Assembly (NCBI RefSeq): GCF_004015185.1
Contig: NZ_CP025746.1
Span: 6,155,776-6,219,775 of the forward strand
Source: Clostridium manihotivorum
GTDB lineage: Bacteria > Bacillota > Clostridia > Clostridiales > Clostridiaceae
Length of the DNA stretch: 64,000 nucleotides
Direction of reading: 5' to 3'
The notes beneath the pieces are model-generated. The model ran no database searches. It saw nothing but the letters and a program-made list of their open reading frames with translations, and was not told the origin of the DNA. Numbering within the stretch: the stretch's first letter is position 1; the number at the start of each line of letters is the position of its first letter. The position numbers were made by a program, and so were the translations under genes. Shown piece by piece: positions 40,706 to 49,943 of the stretch.

Positions 40706-40780
40706 CGGACAACCCCAGGAGGGCAGGTTACTGCTGCACTTACTAAAGAAGTACAGGTTCTGACTACCAACAGAAACTGT
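40706..40780 (-). ncRNA. yjdF RNA element (azaaromatic riboswitch candidate)
   Basis: The - strand leader contains ACAGTTTCTGTTGGTAGTC, GTGCAGCAGTAACCTGCCC and TCCTGGGGTTGTCCG, blocks I associate with the yjdF motif, directly upstream of a yjdF gene. CCTCCTGGGG could mask or free the downstream GGAGG, implying translational control. Confidence 0.75.
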
Positions 40781-40844
40781 GTTTTTATATCTCAATTATT
40801 ATTATATACAAATGTATTAAAATATCAATTCCCAGTACTTCCCA

Positions 40845-42089
40845 CTATGTATTAGGACAAATATCATCCCATCCACACTGTCCATTGGCACTTATGAGCC
40901 AGTTTAATGCAAAATGCTGTTCTTGTACTACTCCACCATCTAGCCCTGCTGGCATCTGTTGATTATTTACTCTTGCTTCTACACAGGCCCAATTGTAGTA
41001 TAGTATTCTAGTATGCATGTCCAAAAGTTCCTCATTACTTCTTAACCTTGAGGCTGCCACAAGCTCTTCAAAGGAATTGTAGTTTCTTAATAAGTTTGCA
41101 ATCTCACGAACATTGCATATTTCAGTAGGATATTTTAGTTCTATAAATCCAAGAGCCCATAATAAAACCGCACATCTTTCATACTGCCAGGAAAATTGTA
41201 TTGATTGAATTCTATCTGGGTTATCATCACCTATATAAGCTTTCTCTTTGTCTGAAAGACATTCTGCAAATGAATATCTTTCATTCATCGCTTCAAATTC
41301 AGACTTAGCGAGCTCCATAGATCCACCTTCCATAAGCAAGCATTCCGCCCATAAAGCACAGCCAAATACACTTACTGCTCTTTTTGCTATATCCATTGCA
41401 CTTGGCACAATTACTTCTTCTTCCATAATCTGAGTCCCTAACATATAGCTAGTATGTGGTATACCCTTTTTATCACACTCATCAATAATCTCCTCATATC
41501 TAGCTTCATCCTTAGCACTTACTTCTACATCCCTTTTCAATAAATCAGCCGGTGCTATAGGATAGTAATCATCAAAATCTGTATGCCCGCTCATGGATAT
41601 AAGCAGCTTTCCATCAGAGGTATAAAGCTCCATACTAGGGTAAAGAATGAGACTTTGAGTTTTATCCGCTATCTTATAGATAGTGTTTATAATATAATTT
41701 GTCCTTTGCTCATCCTCGTTAAGTTCAAAAGTAACTCCAGTAATACAAGTAAACATACGTATTTGTAGTAAAGCTTTCTCAAGTACTTCTTTATTTTCTA
41801 ACGGAGCCTTTGAGAAAAAGTTAGCCATACCACTAGTTTGTCTATTTATATAGTCAATTTCATCACTTAAGTAAAATTGAATTTTCGTTTCATCCTTGAA
41901 GATAAACTCTAACCCATTATCTATGCCTTCTATTGACTTAATTACACTACCGAATTCTTCTTTTGCTGTATCATAAATTATAGAACTATCCAATGTAACA
42001 GAGTATAGAGTCAATACTGCCTTATTCTGCTCTTGCTTCTCGCTACTCTCATTAGCTTCTTGCTTCTTCTTTCTATTAAATATTCCCAT
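40845..42089 (-). CDS. DUF4272-like protein
   Basis: 414 aa from ATG 42089 (TTAGGAGG upstream; the TTG opening at 42119 has none). N-terminal basic and Glu-rich stretch (NRKKKQEANESSEKQEQ), then a soluble alpha/beta protein with the C-terminal block FSWQYERCAVLLWALG and NWLISANGQCGWDDI that I associate with DUF4272. No signal peptide or helices. Function unknown; it may be an immunity-type or stress protein, which is speculation. Confidence 0.75.
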   Translation of the reverse strand: MGIFNRKKKQEANESSEKQEQNKAVLTLYSVTLDSSIIYDTAKEEFGSVIKSIEGIDNGLEFIFKDETKIQFYLSDEIDYINRQTSGMANFFSKAPLENKEVLEKALLQIRMFTCITGVTFELNEDEQRTNYIINTIYKIADKTQSLILYPSMELYTSDGKLLISMSGHTDFDDYYPIAPADLLKRDVEVSAKDEARYEEIIDECDKKGIPHTSYMLGTQIMEEEVIVPSAMDIAKRAVSVFGCALWAECLLMEGGSMELAKSEFEAMNERYSFAECLSDKEKAYIGDDNPDRIQSIQFSWQYERCAVLLWALGFIELKYPTEICNVREIANLLRNYNSFEELVAASRLRSNEELLDMHTRILYYNWACVEARVNNQQMPAGLDGGVVQEQHFALNWLISANGQCGWDDICPNT

Positions 42090-42230
42090 ATGTAGCCTCC
42101 TAACATAATTACCTAACAATTATACCATATTATGTATTTATTCTCACTTTTTCTTACATCTCAAAATTACCTTTTCTAAAATTGTCGACTAACAGAAAAG
42201 TATATTACTTTTGGTCTTATTAACTAAAAA

Positions 42231-42262
42231 TGCATTACTAGTAGATTAAACTTAGTAATGCA
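42231..42262. terminator. Hairpin between divergent genes
   Basis: TGCATTACTA (42231-42240) pairs with TAGTAATGCA (42253-42262). It has the look of a bidirectional terminator but lies upstream of genes on both sides, so its role is unclear. Confidence 0.4.
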
Positions 42263-42575
42263 TTTTAAATATTCATATTGCAATTTAAAAAACTAACCTA
42301 AATTTATTAACTGATACAGAGAAAACATATTTTTTATAAAAAGTTTAATCTACACATAATATAATTATCCAGCACAACAATAAATTTTCACTCTTATTAA
42401 ATTATAAAACCCAATAAAAACAGAAAGCTTACCATTTTACTATTATTCCTTTTTATGTGAAGAACTAATTTACTGTATTCTTGTTTTTAAAAAATGTATA
42501 ATTTAAATAGCAGAATTAAGTTAACTAATAACCTATAAATGAGATTAATATATTAAATATAAAGGACGTGACTAT
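42263..42575. other. Gene-less AT-rich gap
   Basis: I see no gene, repeat or clear promoter here apart from the expected upstream region of the DUF3237 gene. Confidence 0.4.
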
Positions 42576-43052
42576 ATGAACACAGTTGAAATTAAGGAAA
42601 TGGAATATGAAGAAGTATTCAGCATTACAATAGCAGTAGATAAACCTATTGTAGTTGGACAAGATGAAGTGGTAGGAAGACGACAATTAATTCCTATTTT
42701 ATCTGGAGAAGTAAGTGGAAATGGCTTCAAAGGTAAGGTTTTACCTGGAGGAATAGATAGTCAAATAATTCGCCCAGATGGGAAGTGTGAACTTTCTGCT
42801 AGATATGCTATAGAACTAGAGGATGGAGCTACTATATATATAGAAAACAATGGAGTTCGTACCGTACCACCTGAGTATGTAGATGCAGTAAAATCAGGAA
42901 AGTTCGTAGATCCTAATGCCTACTACTTCAGAACTATACCAATCTTTGAAACTTATACTGAAAAATACAAATGGATGATGGATCATATATTTGTTTGCTA
43001 TGCTACCAGACTTCCAGAGAATGTGCTGTTAAAGTTTTATAAGATTTGCTAA
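42576..43052 (+). CDS. DUF3237 protein
   Basis: 158 aa, the family's usual length. The opening beta region (FSITIAVDKPIVVG), GRRQLIPILSGEVSGNGFKGKVLPGGIDSQ and the closing YYFRTIPIFET and YKWMMDHIFV are the DUF3237 pattern: a small one-domain beta barrel. AAAGGA lies upstream of ATG. Function not established in the family, to my knowledge. Monocistronic with a clear terminator. Confidence 0.88.
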   Translation: MNTVEIKEMEYEEVFSITIAVDKPIVVGQDEVVGRRQLIPILSGEVSGNGFKGKVLPGGIDSQIIRPDGKCELSARYAIELEDGATIYIENNGVRTVPPEYVDAVKSGKFVDPNAYYFRTIPIFETYTEKYKWMMDHIFVCYATRLPENVLLKFYKIC

Positions 43053-43070
43053 TCAAAAAGATCTTAATAA

Positions 43071-43123
43071 TATAGCCATCCTACATTTATAATCTAGAAT
43101 AATGTAGGATGGTTATATTTATT
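43071..43123 (+). terminator. Terminator of the DUF3237 gene
   Basis: TATAGCCATCCTACATT (43071-43087) pairs with AATGTAGGATGGTTATA (43101-43117), one G-U. Confidence 0.8.
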
Positions 43124-43173
43124 TCTCCTTTATTATTAAATCTTCTCTACCTATTTCACCTGATTTATATATT

Positions 43174-43350
43174 TTACTTTTCTACTGGTGTAACTAAAGG
43201 CTTCCCGTCTTTATCCAATAATACAGTGAGTCCACCAGCTGAAGCTTCACATACGAACAAATAGTTTACACCAGTCTCAGAATCTACAATTACTACATGC
43301 CGAGTTACAACACCTTTTTGATACAATGTTTTAAATCTATCATTGCTCAA
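43174..43350 (-). CDS. Small DUF6440-like protein, TTG start
   Basis: 58 aa beginning at TTG 43350, with AAGGAGG 8 bases upstream. The core TGVNYLFVCEASAGGLTVLLD (about 26-46) with DKDGKP following matches small DUF6440 proteins as I recall them. Soluble; function unknown. Easily missed because it is short and lacks ATG. Confidence 0.75.
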   Translation of the reverse strand: MSNDRFKTLYQKGVVTRHVVIVDSETGVNYLFVCEASAGGLTVLLDKDGKPLVTPVEK

Positions 43351-43508
43351 TCAGAATTCCTCCTTTTGATACTTAGTTAGGCTAAAATTTTATATTTATA
43401 GCCATTATTTACATTATATAACTATACTTGCAAAAAAATATAGCATTATTGTAGATTTAAGTTCTTTTTATATTAGTTATATACAATATTAGTAGTATAA
43501 AGTAAAAA

Positions 43509-43553
43509 AGCTCGTTAAAAGTTGATTGAACTCTGTCCAACTTTCAACGAGCC
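43509..43553 (-). terminator. Terminator of the PadR-DUF2812 operon
   Basis: AGCTCGTTAAAAGTTG and CAACTTTCAACGAGC form a stem of about 15 bp, just past the DUF2812 stop. Confidence 0.75.
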
Positions 43554-43567
43554 TTATTAATATTGTT

Positions 43568-44851
43568 TTAAATAAAGAACTTATTATAAAAAGAAGCTAA
43601 GATTTCATCTTCACTTATATTGTTAAAGCCTTTTGTTATATTAACAATCTTATTTTCAGAAACTAAAATATAATTTCTCTTTTTATCATCATGATATACC
43701 GTTATATTATTAGGCAGTTTACTTTTATATAGATTCACTCCTAAGTTATTCCTTCTTAATCTCTCAAGTATCATGCTTTCATCAAGCTTAATTGCTACAG
43801 GATATCGACTTTTAAAGACTGTATACATTAAGTCATTTTCTCCATCACTATTTGAATATTCTAGCTTTTCAGCTATGATACTTTTTTTGAAAGAACTATA
43901 TGGGGATTTATCCTTATACCCAAAATCAATTAACGATAGGGTTACTTTGTCAGAGGCTTTATTCAAATTATTACTATCTAAATGACTAATCAAATCATTT
44001 CCTATTACATGAACTAAGAGCAATATGCCTATTATAAAGCCACCAACATATAAAATAATATTAGTAGTTCTTGAGTAGTGCTTCTTATTTATTATAATAG
44101 CTAATACAATAGAGATAATTATAGGGATAAACATTAATCCAACAAGAGAAACCCCTTGCCCTACGGTCTTCCCACCTTCTAAAGCTAATGAAAATATAAG
44201 TAAAAGCGCAGCTAAGCCTTTTACTAGATTTTTAATTCGTATCCTCTTAAAATTACTATATTTTATGTTTTTATTCTGCTTCAAATAACGTATATTTTTA
44301 ACTAACCAGAAAAAGAAATCAATTAACTCCATACTAGTGACTATTCCAAAAGTAACCATTACTGCTATAAATACTAGAGTGTAGCTATTAGAAAGTGCTG
44401 TATCTACATTATCAAATAACTGTATATAAATATTAAATATAAAAATAAACATAGCCAATAATTGAGCAATAACAAAATTTATGGATGCTTTTAAAATAGA
44501 TTTGAACTTTTCACTGCCTTCAGTGTATATTGGTACTGTGTCTGCTCCTTCTTCAGAGTAGAATACTTGAACCTTTCCTTTTTGACATATATATTTCCAG
44601 CCTGCTGCAATACAGTAATCTCTATATTCTAGAGCTACATTTGTATCCTTATGATCAAACTCAGAAATTTTATGCAGCACGTCTACAGAATACTTTAATT
44701 TTCTAGGTTCTATTCTCTTAAAGCTAAATATATTGCCGCTTATAGATTTTAGTAGCCACCCCCTAACTGCCATACCTTCCAGATATTCTTCCACCGCCTC
44801 ACATTCATGTGGGAAGAAAATAAATAATGTGATCTTAGTATTTATACTCAT
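43568..44851 (-). CDS. DUF2812 membrane protein
   Basis: 427 aa. N-terminal DUF2812 domain (about 10-110: EEYLEGMAVRGWLLKSISGNIFSFKRIEPRKLKYSVD), then six or so membrane helices in pairs (about 125-150, 160-185, 210-230, 235-255, 265-285) and a C-terminal extracytoplasmic part. ATG 44851 overlaps the PadR stop as TGATG; GGAGGA lies upstream. PadR-DUF2812 pairs are common in Firmicutes; the membrane protein is likely the regulated effector. Its function is not known. Confidence 0.88.
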   Translation of the reverse strand: MSINTKITLFIFFPHECEAVEEYLEGMAVRGWLLKSISGNIFSFKRIEPRKLKYSVDVLHKISEFDHKDTNVALEYRDYCIAAGWKYICQKGKVQVFYSEEGADTVPIYTEGSEKFKSILKASINFVIAQLLAMFIFIFNIYIQLFDNVDTALSNSYTLVFIAVMVTFGIVTSMELIDFFFWLVKNIRYLKQNKNIKYSNFKRIRIKNLVKGLAALLLIFSLALEGGKTVGQGVSLVGLMFIPIIISIVLAIIINKKHYSRTTNIILYVGGFIIGILLLVHVIGNDLISHLDSNNLNKASDKVTLSLIDFGYKDKSPYSSFKKSIIAEKLEYSNSDGENDLMYTVFKSRYPVAIKLDESMILERLRRNNLGVNLYKSKLPNNITVYHDDKKRNYILVSENKIVNITKGFNNISEDEILASFYNKFFI

Positions 44852-45168
44852 CAAAGCTTATCCTCCATATAATCATCCCAATCCTCAACCATAGTAATTA
44901 ATCGTCTACGTTCTTCCAGTAGAATTTCCTTACCCTTTTCAGTTATAATATAACTTCTTTTTCTACCTTGAACCTCAGTTTCTATTATCATTTTTTCTTT
45001 TTCAAACTTTCCAAGAAGAGCATATAAGGTTCCTGGCCCCACTCTAACTCTTCCATTAGATATCTTATAAACAGCCTCCATTATATCTACCCCACATTGC
45101 TCCTTGAGCAAAGACATAAGTATATAGTACATAGGCTCTGTTAGATTTTGAAATTGTTCTCTTGCCAT
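44851..45168 (-). CDS. PadR-family transcriptional regulator
   Basis: 105 aa winged-helix repressor. MYYILMSLLKEQCGVDIMEAV and VRVGPGTLYALLGKFEKEKMI are the PadR helix-turn-helix pattern; RKSYIITEKGKEILLEE follows. GGAGTG precedes ATG. It probably represses its own operon through the inverted repeats in the promoter (45181-45232). Confidence 0.95.
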   Translation of the reverse strand: MAREQFQNLTEPMYYILMSLLKEQCGVDIMEAVYKISNGRVRVGPGTLYALLGKFEKEKMIIETEVQGRKRSYIITEKGKEILLEERRRLITMVEDWDDYMEDKL

Positions 45169-45180
45169 CTTTCACTCCTT

Positions 45181-45237
45181 AATATCGATACACGATATTC
45201 ATAAGCCAATTATATTATCGCGTATCGATATTGTCAA
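45181..45237 (-). promoter_or_regulatory. PadR-DUF2812 promoter with paired operators
   Basis: On the - strand TTGACA (45237-45232), a 17-base spacer and TATAAT (45214-45209): a perfect consensus. The spacer holds AATATCGATACGCGATAAT (45232-45214), and an inverted near-copy lies at 45181-45199, between the -10 and the ribosome binding site. Both are well placed for autorepression by PadR. Confidence 0.75.
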
Positions 45238-45302
45238 TATTAAACATAAATAACATAAAATCTTACTTTTTATGTGCAGCTGCCTTTTCTGAACATATGT
45301 GA

Positions 45303-45393
45303 AGAAATTCTGTCAGGCGACATAATTTTATTTTTTACTGTTTAACATAAACATCAACTCTAAAGCCTTTATATTACTACGTTTAGATAATAA
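45303..45393. repeat. Diverged intergenic repeat R5, copy 2
   Basis: Resembles 23722-23815 across about 90 bases, with shared CATAATTTTATTTTT, AACTCTAAAGC and TTTAGATAATAA segments. Confidence 0.4.
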
Positions 45394-45456
45394 CCTTTTT
45401 ACTGTCCTTAATGGCAAAAATGAAGATAGCTTAAATTCCACTATCTCCTCAATAAT

Positions 45457-45882
45457 TTAATCATCTAAATTTTTTAGAATAAGATAATCTTCATTTATCT
45501 TATCAAGCCCTTCTGGGATTCTTCCAGTATTATAGTTTTCTGTGGTTCCTCCCATATCTTTTATTATACTCTTTGCACCTTCAACCTCGCCATCGTTAGC
45601 CTCAACAACTACCTTACAGTTTATGTTAGCAATCTCTTCGAAGCCAGCCATACCGCTTGCCATTGGACTTGCTGCTGCTATAGGTGAATTATTATCATCA
45701 TCACCTAGTACAGCTGAAGATAAGGTTGGGATTTCATCAGACCCCACAAGGCCCCTTTGTGAATATATATTATTATTGTGCTCATTAATATCAACAAAAG
45801 CACCTTTAAATCCTTCATTTCTAAGTTTATCAACTGTTTCTCTTGCAGTTTTTATACTATCAAAATACGCCTCTACTTTCAT
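45457..45882 (-). CDS. Small soluble acidic protein, stress-protein-like
   Basis: 141 aa from ATG 45882 (AAGGAAGTGG upstream; the earlier opening has none). MKVEAYFDSIKTARETVDKLRNEGF resembles the N-terminus of general-stress proteins of the YflT/GSP17M kind. A Ser/Ala/Pro-rich middle follows (about 60-85), then a beta-alpha repeat CKVVVEANDGEVEGAKSIIKDMGG. Acidic C-terminus. Family call tentative. Confidence 0.6.
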   Translation of the reverse strand: MKVEAYFDSIKTARETVDKLRNEGFKGAFVDINEHNNNIYSQRGLVGSDEIPTLSSAVLGDDDNNSPIAAASPMASGMAGFEEIANINCKVVVEANDGEVEGAKSIIKDMGGTTENYNTGRIPEGLDKINEDYLILKNLDD

Positions 45883-46106
45883 TAAACCACTTCCTTTTAA
45901 TAATTTATGAAAATATACTTTAGATTTAGCACTATTAAAGCACCTGCTACACATAGTCTAAACTTAATCCAATATCATAATTTTATTATTTCAAAGTGGT
46001 GAGAATTTATCCTTAATAATAAGCTATCCAAGAATCAATTTCAAGATTAGTTACAGTATTAAAGTCTTTATAGTCTAATTCTGTATACATATGTTTCTCC
46101 CATTAC

Positions 46107-46496
46107 TTAACCTAATATTTCATAGTTTTTGGCAATAAGTGTTTCTACCGATTTATCTATATCTTTATTCTTAACAAGTATATAATCTGTGTCATAGGTT
46201 GATATGGCAAATATACTTATACTTTGTTGTGCTAAAATTGTACTGATTGAAGCAAGTATTCCTATAAGAGAAAAATCTAGAGGGCCTTCTATTTTTAGCA
46301 CTCTCCAATCCTTTTCACACTTAACCTCATCAGGTATATTAGCTTCATCACAGACAATTGACAGTTCCTCATAAGTTCTTGTTATAGAGAAAAAGTCGCC
46401 TTTCTGCGCCCATATAGGAATTGCTTCATCTCTTTCTAGCCTACAAACTCCATATCTTTTATCTATCAATTTCATAGTTAATATTTTATTAGTCAT
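46107..46496 (-). CDS. ACT-domain protein
   Basis: 129 aa. Two ACT-like halves; the second contains GPLDFSLIGILASISTILAQQSISIFAISTYDTDYILV (about 72-108), the pattern of stand-alone ACT proteins related to CASTOR-type amino-acid sensors. AAGGATGG precedes ATG. Probably binds an amino acid; the ligand is unknown. Confidence 0.85.
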   Translation of the reverse strand: MTNKILTMKLIDKRYGVCRLERDEAIPIWAQKGDFFSITRTYEELSIVCDEANIPDEVKCEKDWRVLKIEGPLDFSLIGILASISTILAQQSISIFAISTYDTDYILVKNKDIDKSVETLIAKNYEILG

Positions 46497-46736
46497 ATTT
46501 TACTTACCATCCTTATTTATTAGTAAAACATATTTAGAAAGCTTAATACAGCCATAACAGTTGTATATTAGTACTACTATAGGTTATTAGAGCCATCGAT
46601 TATGGTTTTAATTATATATGGTTCAGTTAGTTAATTGCAAATATTTTACATAATAAAATTCTTCTATGCGACAAATCTGGTAGATGGCATAATCTTTCTT
46701 TATATAATCATGGAACTTTAACATAAGTAAAATAAA

Positions 46737-46775
46737 AACACAGAAATTAGTATATTTCTATAACATTTCTGTGTT
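46737..46775 (-). terminator. Terminator of the 34-aa gene
   Basis: AACACAGAAAT (46737-46747) pairs with ATTTCTGTGTT (46765-46775); T-rich on the - strand. Confidence 0.75.
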
Positions 46776-46802
46776 TTGTTCTCTATCTTTATTAGCTTTT
46801 TA

Positions 46803-46907
46803 TCAATCCTTTTTGTGTACCTTCTTGCTATGCTTAACTCCTTTATTGTTCTCTTTTTTCTCCTTCTGCTGTTGATTTGATACAGAAGGATCTTGCTTCT
46901 CACTCAT
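46803..46907 (-). CDS. Small basic hydrophilic protein, 34 aa
   Basis: Starts at ATG 46907 with GGAG 9 bases before it. Gln/Lys/Glu-rich then Lys/His-rich (NNKGVKHSKKVHKKD); no hydrophobic segment. Followed by a clean terminator, so a real short transcript is likely. Function unknown; a larger overlapping frame here is spurious. Confidence 0.55.
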   Translation of the reverse strand: MSEKQDPSVSNQQQKEKKENNKGVKHSKKVHKKD

Positions 46908-47148
46908 ATCCATTTACTCCCAAAGTAAATATTTTATTGTGCCATATCATTAATATATTCCTCAATACTTTATTTATAATACTATGAAAACAATAGTAAA
47001 AGCTGATTAACTCACCTCAGTGCTTACCTATAAAGAATTAAGCTTTTCATCTTTTATGACATTTTTAAATATAATAAACTTTTTCAAAAATTTTATCGTA
47101 TTCATTTATGAAATAGTATTTAATATATTGAGAAGGAGTTCTGTCTCT

Positions 47149-47916
47149 ATGAAAAGGAATCCTATGTACATCATAATTGCACTTTCTATTTTCTCTGTAC
47201 TTACAAGCTGCAACAACAATCAAACGATAACCCCAAACTCTAATAATGAAAGTATTAAGCTATCCAGTGACAAATCACTCCCTCCCACTGAAAGTACCAA
47301 TGATACTTTAAAGATATCTACCCTTTCAGATTGGGCAAAAGCCTCTAAAAACCTTAGTGATTTATTTAATGATTCTGACCTAGTTACCCTTGGAAAAATT
47401 AAATCTGCTTATTACTTTTGTGGAAATGGTGCACTTATATATACAAGGTTCACTGTAGAAGTTAGTGAAATTTATAAAGGTTCTTACGATGGAGGATATA
47501 TCATATCTATGGGAGGGATTGTTGATTATGATGAATATTTAAAGCATGATGTAGATCCAAATGGTAAAAAAGATTTTGTAAACATCAGCCCTGTAAAGCC
47601 TAAGAAAGTACAACTAAGCTTTTCTGGCATACCCATTGTAAAACCCAATGATGAATATGTGATATTTTCCAAAGACATTGCTGGTAAAAGAAGTGTTACA
47701 AATGGCTTTGAAGGCTTGTTCAAAATAGATTCAAATAAGATTTCTAATAAAGCTTTAAAAGATAACCAAGCCTTAAGCAATGATATAGAAACCAGGGTAT
47801 CTAAAAGGCAAAATAAAAACTCTACATCAAAAGCTGTGCTAAATAGTTCAATTACTACTGGGTTAGATAAAGATCTTTTCATTTCAGAGTTGGAGCAGTT
47901 AAAAGATAAAAATTAA
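47149..47916 (+). CDS. Lipoprotein of unknown function
   Basis: 255 aa from ATG 47149 (AAGGAG upstream; the frame is open 129 bases further without support). Signal peptide with lipobox LTSC near residues 21-24, then an Asn/Ser/Thr-rich linker and a beta-rich domain (about 65-190: LVTLGKIKSAYYFCG, TVEVSEIYKG, YVIFSKDI). Anchored outside the membrane. I recognise no family. Monocistronic. Confidence 0.8.
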   Translation: MKRNPMYIIIALSIFSVLTSCNNNQTITPNSNNESIKLSSDKSLPPTESTNDTLKISTLSDWAKASKNLSDLFNDSDLVTLGKIKSAYYFCGNGALIYTRFTVEVSEIYKGSYDGGYIISMGGIVDYDEYLKHDVDPNGKKDFVNISPVKPKKVQLSFSGIPIVKPNDEYVIFSKDIAGKRSVTNGFEGLFKIDSNKISNKALKDNQALSNDIETRVSKRQNKNSTSKAVLNSSITTGLDKDLFISELEQLKDKN

Positions 47917-48013
47917 AATTTACTCTATAATAGCTTACTTGAGTCGCATTGCAATATCCCCTATCTGACAGTACACAAAAATGCATTTTATAAGACCTCT
48001 AGGAGCTAGTATA

Positions 48014-48193
48014 CTAAATAATATTCTTTTTATAATAGATGGTTGAAATAGTCATAATCATAATAGGTGCAAATACTTGTATAAGTCTGCTTGAATCCCC
48101 TGTTTTCATATAAGCCAAAACTATAACTAAAATACACAATACCCCTAAAACATAGCCTGTGATTAACTTTCTTTTTCTTTTATTTATAGCCAT
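48014..48193 (-). CDS. Small two-helix membrane protein
   Basis: 59 aa from ATG 48193 (GGAG 10 bases upstream). Basic N-terminus (NKRKRKLI) then two helices (about 9-27 and 36-52). Function unknown. Confidence 0.6.
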   Translation of the reverse strand: MAINKRKRKLITGYVLGVLCILVIVLAYMKTGDSSRLIQVFAPIMIMTISTIYYKKNII

Positions 48194-48295
48194 TTTACTA
48201 TCAGCTCCTTGACTAAATAAACTTATACATCTATAAAAATACAATTTCTTTTTCGCTTTTAATTATACCGCCTATTTCCTTAAAAATACATTATA

Positions 48296-48398
48296 TATAA
48301 ATACCAACCACTTCAATCCAAAACCTATTTTCAGAACTCCTTTTTGGGTTGAGATGATCATTTGAAAATATAAATTTTATTATGAAGTGTTCCCTTTA
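48296..48398. repeat. Palindromic element R2c
   Basis: 103 bases. Left TATAA-ATACCAACC-ACTTCA, right reversed TAAAG-GGAAC-ACTTCA. Reversed core AAAATTTATATTTTC matches R2a and R2b. Confidence 0.65.
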
Positions 48399-48412
48399 TT
48401 ATAAAAAACAAA

Positions 48413-48450
48413 GCCGCTGGAACCTAGTAGGTCCCTAGCGGCATTTTTCT
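48413..48450 (-). terminator. Terminator of the radical SAM gene
   Basis: GCCGCT (48413-48418) and AGCGGC (48437-48442), with an inner GGAACC/GGTCCC-type stem; T run on the - strand. Confidence 0.75.
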
Positions 48451-48483
48451 TAAAACAAATGTGAAGCAAAATTATTAGGCTAT

Positions 48484-49608
48484 TTAAAATACTAGCTCAC
48501 CTGGTCTGTATCCGCTAGGTAATTCTTCTTCAATTAAGAACTTAAAGTTTTCATCACGGAGTATTGGTAAAAATACTTCATATGGAATCTTTGAGAACTC
48601 ACAGCCATAACTACTTGCTCCGAACCACTTACCTTCTTTGCTGCTTAGGTTTAAATCTCTAGCAAACTTTGTATGGTTTGAGCAATCATGAACTGCCAAA
48701 TCCCAGTTTTCTTCATCAGCTATTTTCATAAATTTCAAAGTTAATTCTCTACTCCAAGTTGGAGATATGTAGCCATGTCTTGAAATATACATGTTCTCTC
48801 CATAATAATTGTCTATGTTATTCTCATTTAAATGTAATTCTGCACAATTGATGAAGTCCAGCTCTGTATCTAAGATTGCTTGCTTTTTATTAAAGAAAGC
48901 TTCAAAGAACTCAGGCGTCATTGGAGTTTCTATGCCTACTTTTTTAATATATTTCTTTGCTATTTTAATATTCTCAATAACTTTGTCAGAACACTTAGAT
49001 GCACCTAGGTTAAAACGTATCTCATCAAGACCAGCTTCTCCTAAAGCTTTCAAAGTCTCTTCTGTAGCTAAAATCCCATTTGTGTATAAATGCTGATGAA
49101 TCTTAGCATCACTAAACTTCTTTACTACTGAGTAGTATTTTTCTATTTCCATGAACGGTTCTAAATAAACGTAGGAAATGCCTGTAGGCTTCTTGTGTAT
49201 GGAAAGAAGTAAATCAATATCCTTCTCATAAAACTTTGTTTCTCCAATTTGCCACATACCTTCTCCAATCGGAGGAATAAAGTCTAGTTCCCCATAGTTG
49301 TAGCAAAACTTACACTCTATATTACATTTGTTAGTTTTCCTAATTGCACTCAAGCCAGTTCCCATTAAACAAGAACGGCAGCCATTTGGAAATTTAACAT
49401 CACTACCTACATAAAAAGTTCTATTAGATAAAGTTTTTAAATTCTTAATTTCTGACATTAACATATCATTTCTATGATCAATCGCAGCTTCAATCTGTGC
49501 AAAGGTTGCGTAAATGATTTCTTGTTGCTTTGTCATTGGTTCCTCATCTTCTGGTAACATTGAAAAAAATTCAAACCATATTAGCGCATCCTTCTTTGAA
49601 ATTTTCAT
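48484..49608 (-). CDS. Radical SAM protein
   Basis: 374 aa cytoplasmic iron-sulfur enzyme. The CxxxCxxC cluster motif is CNIECKFC near residue 95, preceded by an unusual CRSCLMGTG segment (about 78-86). The partial TIM barrel continues with GISYVYLEPF and LDEIRFNLGASK. More Cys near the C-terminus (HDCSNHT, YGCEF) may bind another ligand. GAGGACAC precedes ATG. Members like this are widespread in clostridia; I do not know the substrate. No peptide precursor gene lies adjacent. Confidence 0.9.
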   Translation of the reverse strand: MKISKKDALIWFEFFSMLPEDEEPMTKQQEIIYATFAQIEAAIDHRNDMLMSEIKNLKTLSNRTFYVGSDVKFPNGCRSCLMGTGLSAIRKTNKCNIECKFCYNYGELDFIPPIGEGMWQIGETKFYEKDIDLLLSIHKKPTGISYVYLEPFMEIEKYYSVVKKFSDAKIHQHLYTNGILATEETLKALGEAGLDEIRFNLGASKCSDKVIENIKIAKKYIKKVGIETPMTPEFFEAFFNKKQAILDTELDFINCAELHLNENNIDNYYGENMYISRHGYISPTWSRELTLKFMKIADEENWDLAVHDCSNHTKFARDLNLSSKEGKWFGASSYGCEFSKIPYEVFLPILRDENFKFLIEEELPSGYRPGELVF

Positions 49609-49745
49609 AAAGTGTCCTCCTCTAATTAACCCTCTTGAAGACTTAATTCAAATCTTCTTGCTATTCTCTTTCACATATTCTTCTTAAGAAGCCATATATG
49701 AACCAATACAATTATATATCAATTGTACTCTTTTGTATGTAATTA

Positions 49746-49777
49746 AAAAGGAGATAGTTATTAAAACTTCTCCTTTT
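49746..49777. other. Isolated hairpin
   Basis: AAAAGGAGA (49746-49754) and TCTCCTTTT (49769-49777), between divergent transcripts, about 50 bases before the small-protein promoter. Terminator-like, with no gene feeding into it. Confidence 0.4.
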
Positions 49778-49826
49778 AACTTTATTCTATATTTCATATG
49801 TTACTGTACTTGATAAAAACTTATGC

Positions 49827-49832
49827 TATACT
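49827..49832 (+). promoter_or_regulatory. Extended -10 promoter, small-protein locus 1
   Basis: TGCTATACT (49824-49832) is an extended -10 element, repeated exactly at locus 2. No strong -35. Confidence 0.55.
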
Positions 49833-49837
49833 ATCCA

Positions 49838-49943
49838 AGTAAAACTTGTAACCGTAGATGTGGATGGCTGCGGTGGTTGTACGTTTTCTCCACCTTGGGC
49901 TATTGGTGAATTTTCATCATAGCTTAAGGGGATGGTATTGGAT
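49838..49943 (+). promoter_or_regulatory. Structured leader of small-protein locus 1
   Basis: Hairpin ACCGTAG/CTGCGGT, then GCTAT/ATAGC nested inside CCACCTT/AAGGGG, which pairs with the ribosome binding site. Conserved with 52560-52663. Short frames at 49860-49922 (20 codons, GTG) and 49858-49947 (29 codons, ATG) are open. Confidence 0.6.

Noticed and set aside
46718..46903. 61-codon basic frame on - strand
   Set aside because: Overlaps the 34-aa gene in another frame, which has the ribosome binding site; it also runs through the terminator.
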